Assembly: GCF_000717595.1 (NCBI RefSeq)
Contig: NZ_JNZO01000058.1
Location: 1 to 15,481, forward strand
Reading direction: 5' to 3'
Length of the DNA stretch: 15,481 bases
DNA from: Streptomyces flavochromogenes
GTDB taxonomy: Bacteria; Actinomycetota; Actinomycetes; Streptomycetales; Streptomycetaceae
The notes below the pieces were generated by a model. That model saw nothing but the letters and a program-made list of their open reading frames with translations. It had not been told where the DNA came from and did no database searches. The position numbers and the translations under genes are program-made. Shown here piece by piece: positions 13,630 to 15,481 of the stretch (position 1 is the stretch's first letter; each line of letters opens with the position of its first letter).

Positions 13630-14211
13630 ATGGACATCTCTCTCCTCACCACAGGCATCACGGTCACCGGCACCGTGGCGGTCCTGTACCTCGGTTCCCT
13701 GGAGACGGCGCGGCGCACTCGCCATGCCGAAGCCCGGAAGGACTCCGCCGCCGAGCGCGCGGCGCTCGAAGCCCAAGCTCATGAGCTGGTGGCCGCCGTA
13801 CTGGCGTTGCAGATAGCCGGGGACACTCACGATCACGTCTGGGGAGGGTGGGCGGCGCGCGGCCGGGTCGCACTCCGCGCTCTCACACACGGGGCCGTGG
13901 CCTACGGGCAGTCGGACCGTACGGGCGGGTCGGCGGCTTTCGTTGCGGGGGCGGAAGCGGCTGGACGACCGCCGGGTCCTGAACGGGATCGTGTGGAAGT
14001 TCCGGACCGGGACGGCCTGGCGGGATGTGCCCGAGCGTTACGGTCCGTGGGCCACGCTCCACACCCGTTTCCGCAGGTGGGCGGCGGACGGGACGTTCGA
14101 CCGGATGCTGCGGGCCGCGCAGGCGAAGGCGGACGCGGCGGGCGACATCGACTGGCTGGTGTCGGTCGATTCCACGATCGTCCGGGCCCACCAGCACGCG
14201 GCGGGGGCTAG
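13630..14211 (+). pseudogene. Membrane-anchored helical protein, 3' end lost to an IS5 remnant
   Basis: ATG 13630 begins MDISLLTTGITVTGTVAVLY, a single N-terminal membrane segment (about 4-22). A long charged helix follows ([41 protein letters not shown]), then [21 protein letters not shown]. Coding bias is good to about 13905. After AYGQ the frame runs on to TAG 14209-14211 only as a shadow of the IS5 transposase, so the product is a chimera of about 193 residues whose second half is noise. The native protein was presumably longer. A TM helix plus a coiled-coil-like stretch suggests a small scaffold or phage/plasmid-type membrane protein; I do not recognise a family. The ribosome site is poor. 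Confidence 0.55.
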
Positions 14212-14697
14212 AAAAAGGGGCTCCGCGACCCGGCCCTCGGCCGGTCCAGAGGCGGTCTGACCAGCAAGATTCACATGGCCTGTGACGGCCGGGGCCGTCC
14301 CCTCGCCTTCGTCGTCACGGGCGGCAACACCAACGACTGCACCCGGTTCACCGCCGTAATGGAAGCGATCCGGTTGCCCCGGATCGGACCGGGACGCCCC
14401 CGCACCCGGCCCGATCACGTCCTGGGCGACAAGGGCTACAGCTCGAAGGCGATCCGCGCCTGGCTCCGCCGCAAGGGCATCGCCCACACGATTCCCGAGC
14501 GGGCCGACCAGGTCGGCAACCGGGCCCGGCGAGGCAGCCGCGGAGGCCGCCCGCCGGCCTTCGACCGCGAGACCTACAAGCACCGCAACGTCGTAGAACG
14601 CTGCTTCAACCGGCTGAAGCAACGGCGAGGCATCGCCACTCGCTACGACAAGACCGCCGAGTCCTACGACGCAGCAGTCACCCTCGCGTCATCCTGA
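13943..14697 (+). pseudogene. IS5-family DDE transposase, two frames, 5'-truncated
   Basis: The first frame (TTG 13943 to TGA 14258-14260) reads [20 protein letters not shown], then [23 protein letters not shown] and [17 protein letters not shown] (first catalytic Asp). After an A5G4 run at 14212-14220 the match continues in the -1 frame: [36 protein letters not shown] (second Asp) and RNVVERCFNRLKQRRGIATR (Glu). It ends YDAAVTLASS at TGA 14695-14697. The N-terminal 25-40 residues normally present before this motif are missing. The C-terminus is shortened by one lost base: one added base after GCGTC restores an ending in LMWA with a TGA at 14706-14708. Two-frame expression by -1 slippage is known in several IS families and is likely here. 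Confidence 0.8.
14211..14220 (+). other. Candidate -1 translational frameshift site
   Basis: GAAAAAGGGG lies where the IS5 transposase must move back one base to continue. In the upstream frame the codons are AGA AAA AGG, so the A-run allows re-pairing of the lysine tRNA. The -1 frame is closed just before it by a TAG at 14209-14211 and then open to 14697, which is the layout expected of a programmed site. A plain mutation is the alternative. Confidence 0.45.
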
Positions 14698-14780
14698 TGT
14701 GGGCGTGACATTTGACGACAGAACCTAGCGTCGGCGGTACCGTCCGGGGCCTGGGCGCAGCAGCTGTCCTGGACGTGGCT

Positions 14781-15383
14781 CTACCTCGCACCGTGGGTCA
14801 AAGAAAGGAGACCGGAGCCTATTCCGAGGTTCGTTCCGGGCGGGCCTTTCCGTACCGCGCCCACGCCGCCTGCTTGGAGATGCCCAGAGCTTCGCCGATC
14901 AGGCAGCCCTTTCGCCCCGGCGATCTTGGACCCTTCGAGCTCGGTCCCTGTGAGCTTTGCCCCGGTCAGGTCTGCACCGGTCAGGTCTGCGTTGTTGAGC
15001 ACCGCGTATGAGAGGTCCACGTTGCGCAGGTTGACTCCGGTGAGCTTCGCCCCACTGAGGTCGGCCTCCCGCAGGCTGGCGCACCCAACGCTTACCTCAG
15101 GCGCGTACTCTTCCCGTTCATCGCAGAATCTCGCCGTTCTCAGGTCGGCGCCGTGCAGGACGGCCCCCCGCAGGTCGGCACCGGAGAAGAATGTTCCATC
15201 CAGGTTGGCACAGCTCAAGAAGCACAGCTGGGCACCCGCCAGATTCGCCTGCTCCAAGCTCGCTCCGGCGAGGTTGGCCCCGTCCAGCAAAGTGTCGCTG
15301 AGGTCGGCCTCCGGAAGGATCGCGCCCTTGAGATCCGCCCCGCTGAGCAGCGCCCCAGACAACCTGACCTCACCGAACCACAC
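14781..15383 (-). CDS. Pentapeptide-repeat protein with altered ends
   Basis: The ORF encodes 200 residues. Residues 1-157 are almost continuous A(D/N)LxG-type pentapeptides (SGADLKGAILPEADLSDTLL, ANLAGASLEQANLAGAQL, ADLTGADLTGAKLTGTELEG), broken once by an insert (CDEREEYAPEVSVGC). Such repeats fold as a right-handed quadrilateral beta-helix. Some members mimic DNA and shield gyrase, but most have no known role, and no MfpA/Qnr-specific signature was identified. GTG 15383 is the only start in frame and lies four bases from an IS end at 15387, so the original 5' end was probably replaced. The last 45 residues (after IAGAKG) are low-complexity and overlap a helix-turn-helix remnant in another frame, so the native C-terminus was probably lost too. 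Confidence 0.7.
   Translation of the reverse strand: MWFGEVRLSGALLSGADLKGAILPEADLSDTLLDGANLAGASLEQANLAGAQLCFLSCANLDGTFFSGADLRGAVLHGADLRTARFCDEREEYAPEVSVGCASLREADLSGAKLTGVNLRNVDLSYAVLNNADLTGADLTGAKLTGTELEGSKIAGAKGLPDRRSSGHLQAGGVGAVRKGPPGTNLGIGSGLLSLTHGAR
14819..14908 (-). pseudogene. C-terminal helix-turn-helix remnant
   Basis: In another minus-strand frame than the pentapeptide gene, about 30 codons read GCLIGEALGISKQAAWARYG and then KARPERTSE with a TAG at 14819-14821. IGEALGISKQAAWARYG is a typical helix-turn-helix, often the last element of small actinobacterial proteins (…W-x-E-IG-x-ALG-x-S-x-QAA-x-x-R-x-G). No start and no upstream part are present; the frame joins the pentapeptide repeat at IAGAKG. 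It is therefore a fragment, or the real C-terminus after a one-base frameshift. Confidence 0.5.
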
Positions 15384-15386
15384 TAA

Positions 15387-15481
15387 GGGCTGTCCCGCAA
15401 GTGATCTCAGACGTGCTACTCATCAGCCGTCGGCATAGATCCACTATCCGGTCAAGGCGAGGTTGTGGAGGCGGGCGATGC
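15387..15481 (-). mobile_element. End of a further insertion sequence (partial)
   Basis: GGGCTGTCCCGCAAGTGATC at 15387-15406 has the look of an IS terminus, and CTAA directly before it fits a YTAR-type target site as used by IS5-family elements. A transposase-like C-terminus lies just inside (15444-15481). The element continues beyond the window. Confidence 0.5.
15444..15481 (-). CDS. C-terminal tail of a probable transposase (partial)
   Basis: The minus-strand frame entering from the window edge reads IARLHNLALTG and stops at TAG (15444-15446), 57 bp inside the presumed IS end. A stop this close to a terminus, and the hydrophobic-basic tail, suit an IS transposase. Eleven residues are too few for a family assignment. 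Confidence 0.4.
   Translation of the reverse strand, partial: IARLHNLALTG

Larger units (their letters stand above)
13920..14725 (+). mobile_element. IS5-family element, 5'-truncated
   Basis: The right end is probably at 14725, where the sequence reads TTTGACGACAGAACC followed by CTAG (a YTAR-type target, typical of IS5-family insertions). No matching left end (GGTTCTGTCGTCAAA) exists upstream, and the transposase lacks its usual N-terminal part. The left boundary is therefore a deletion junction somewhere in 13905-13943, fused into the membrane-protein gene. Confidence 0.6.

Overview
The window looks like accessory DNA from a high-GC actinomycete, most likely Streptomyces. Codons end mostly in G or C, Shine-Dalgarno sites are GGAGG-like, one promoter has a TAGGGT -10 box, and the proteins (NB-ARC/WD40, PQQ-like propeller, BisC-like molybdoenzyme, calerythrin-like EF-hand protein) and insertion sequences resemble those of streptomycetes. 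This is inference from composition and family resemblance; no database was searched.

Left part (1-4630): the 3' end of an unidentified + strand gene, then a minus-strand cassette that starts at a good promoter (4599-4627). Its first gene is a 1175-residue STAND protein with two N-terminal membrane helices, an NB-ARC ATPase and 13 very similar WD40 blades plus one degenerate blade. A 123-residue gene overlaps its end by 32 bp and has a strong internal ribosome site. A 98-residue gene follows, whose 3' part appears to have been cut off by a one-base frameshift. This cassette is the best candidate here for an undescribed system, possibly an NLR-like sensor with two small partners.

Middle part (4630-7500): an empty 0.5-kb stretch, a small disordered hydrophilic protein on +, and on minus a 57-residue protein and a membrane-anchored PQQ-like propeller protein.

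Mobile part (7499-9886): a GNAT acetyltransferase and a decayed ISL3-family transposase (about four frameshifts, catalytic residues still readable) lie between two matching 54-bp inverted ends. A third, weaker IS end sits at the GNAT stop codon. Either the GNAT gene is a passenger, or two IS copies have been rearranged.

Right part (9887-15481): on minus, a BisC-type molybdopterin oxidoreductase followed by a four-EF-hand calcium protein. Then comes an IS graveyard: a small membrane-protein gene broken by a 5'-truncated IS5-family element with an apparent -1 frameshift site, a pentapeptide-repeat gene fused at its 3' end to a helix-turn-helix remnant, and the tail of another IS at the window edge. 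Several genes in this part are broken or chimeric.
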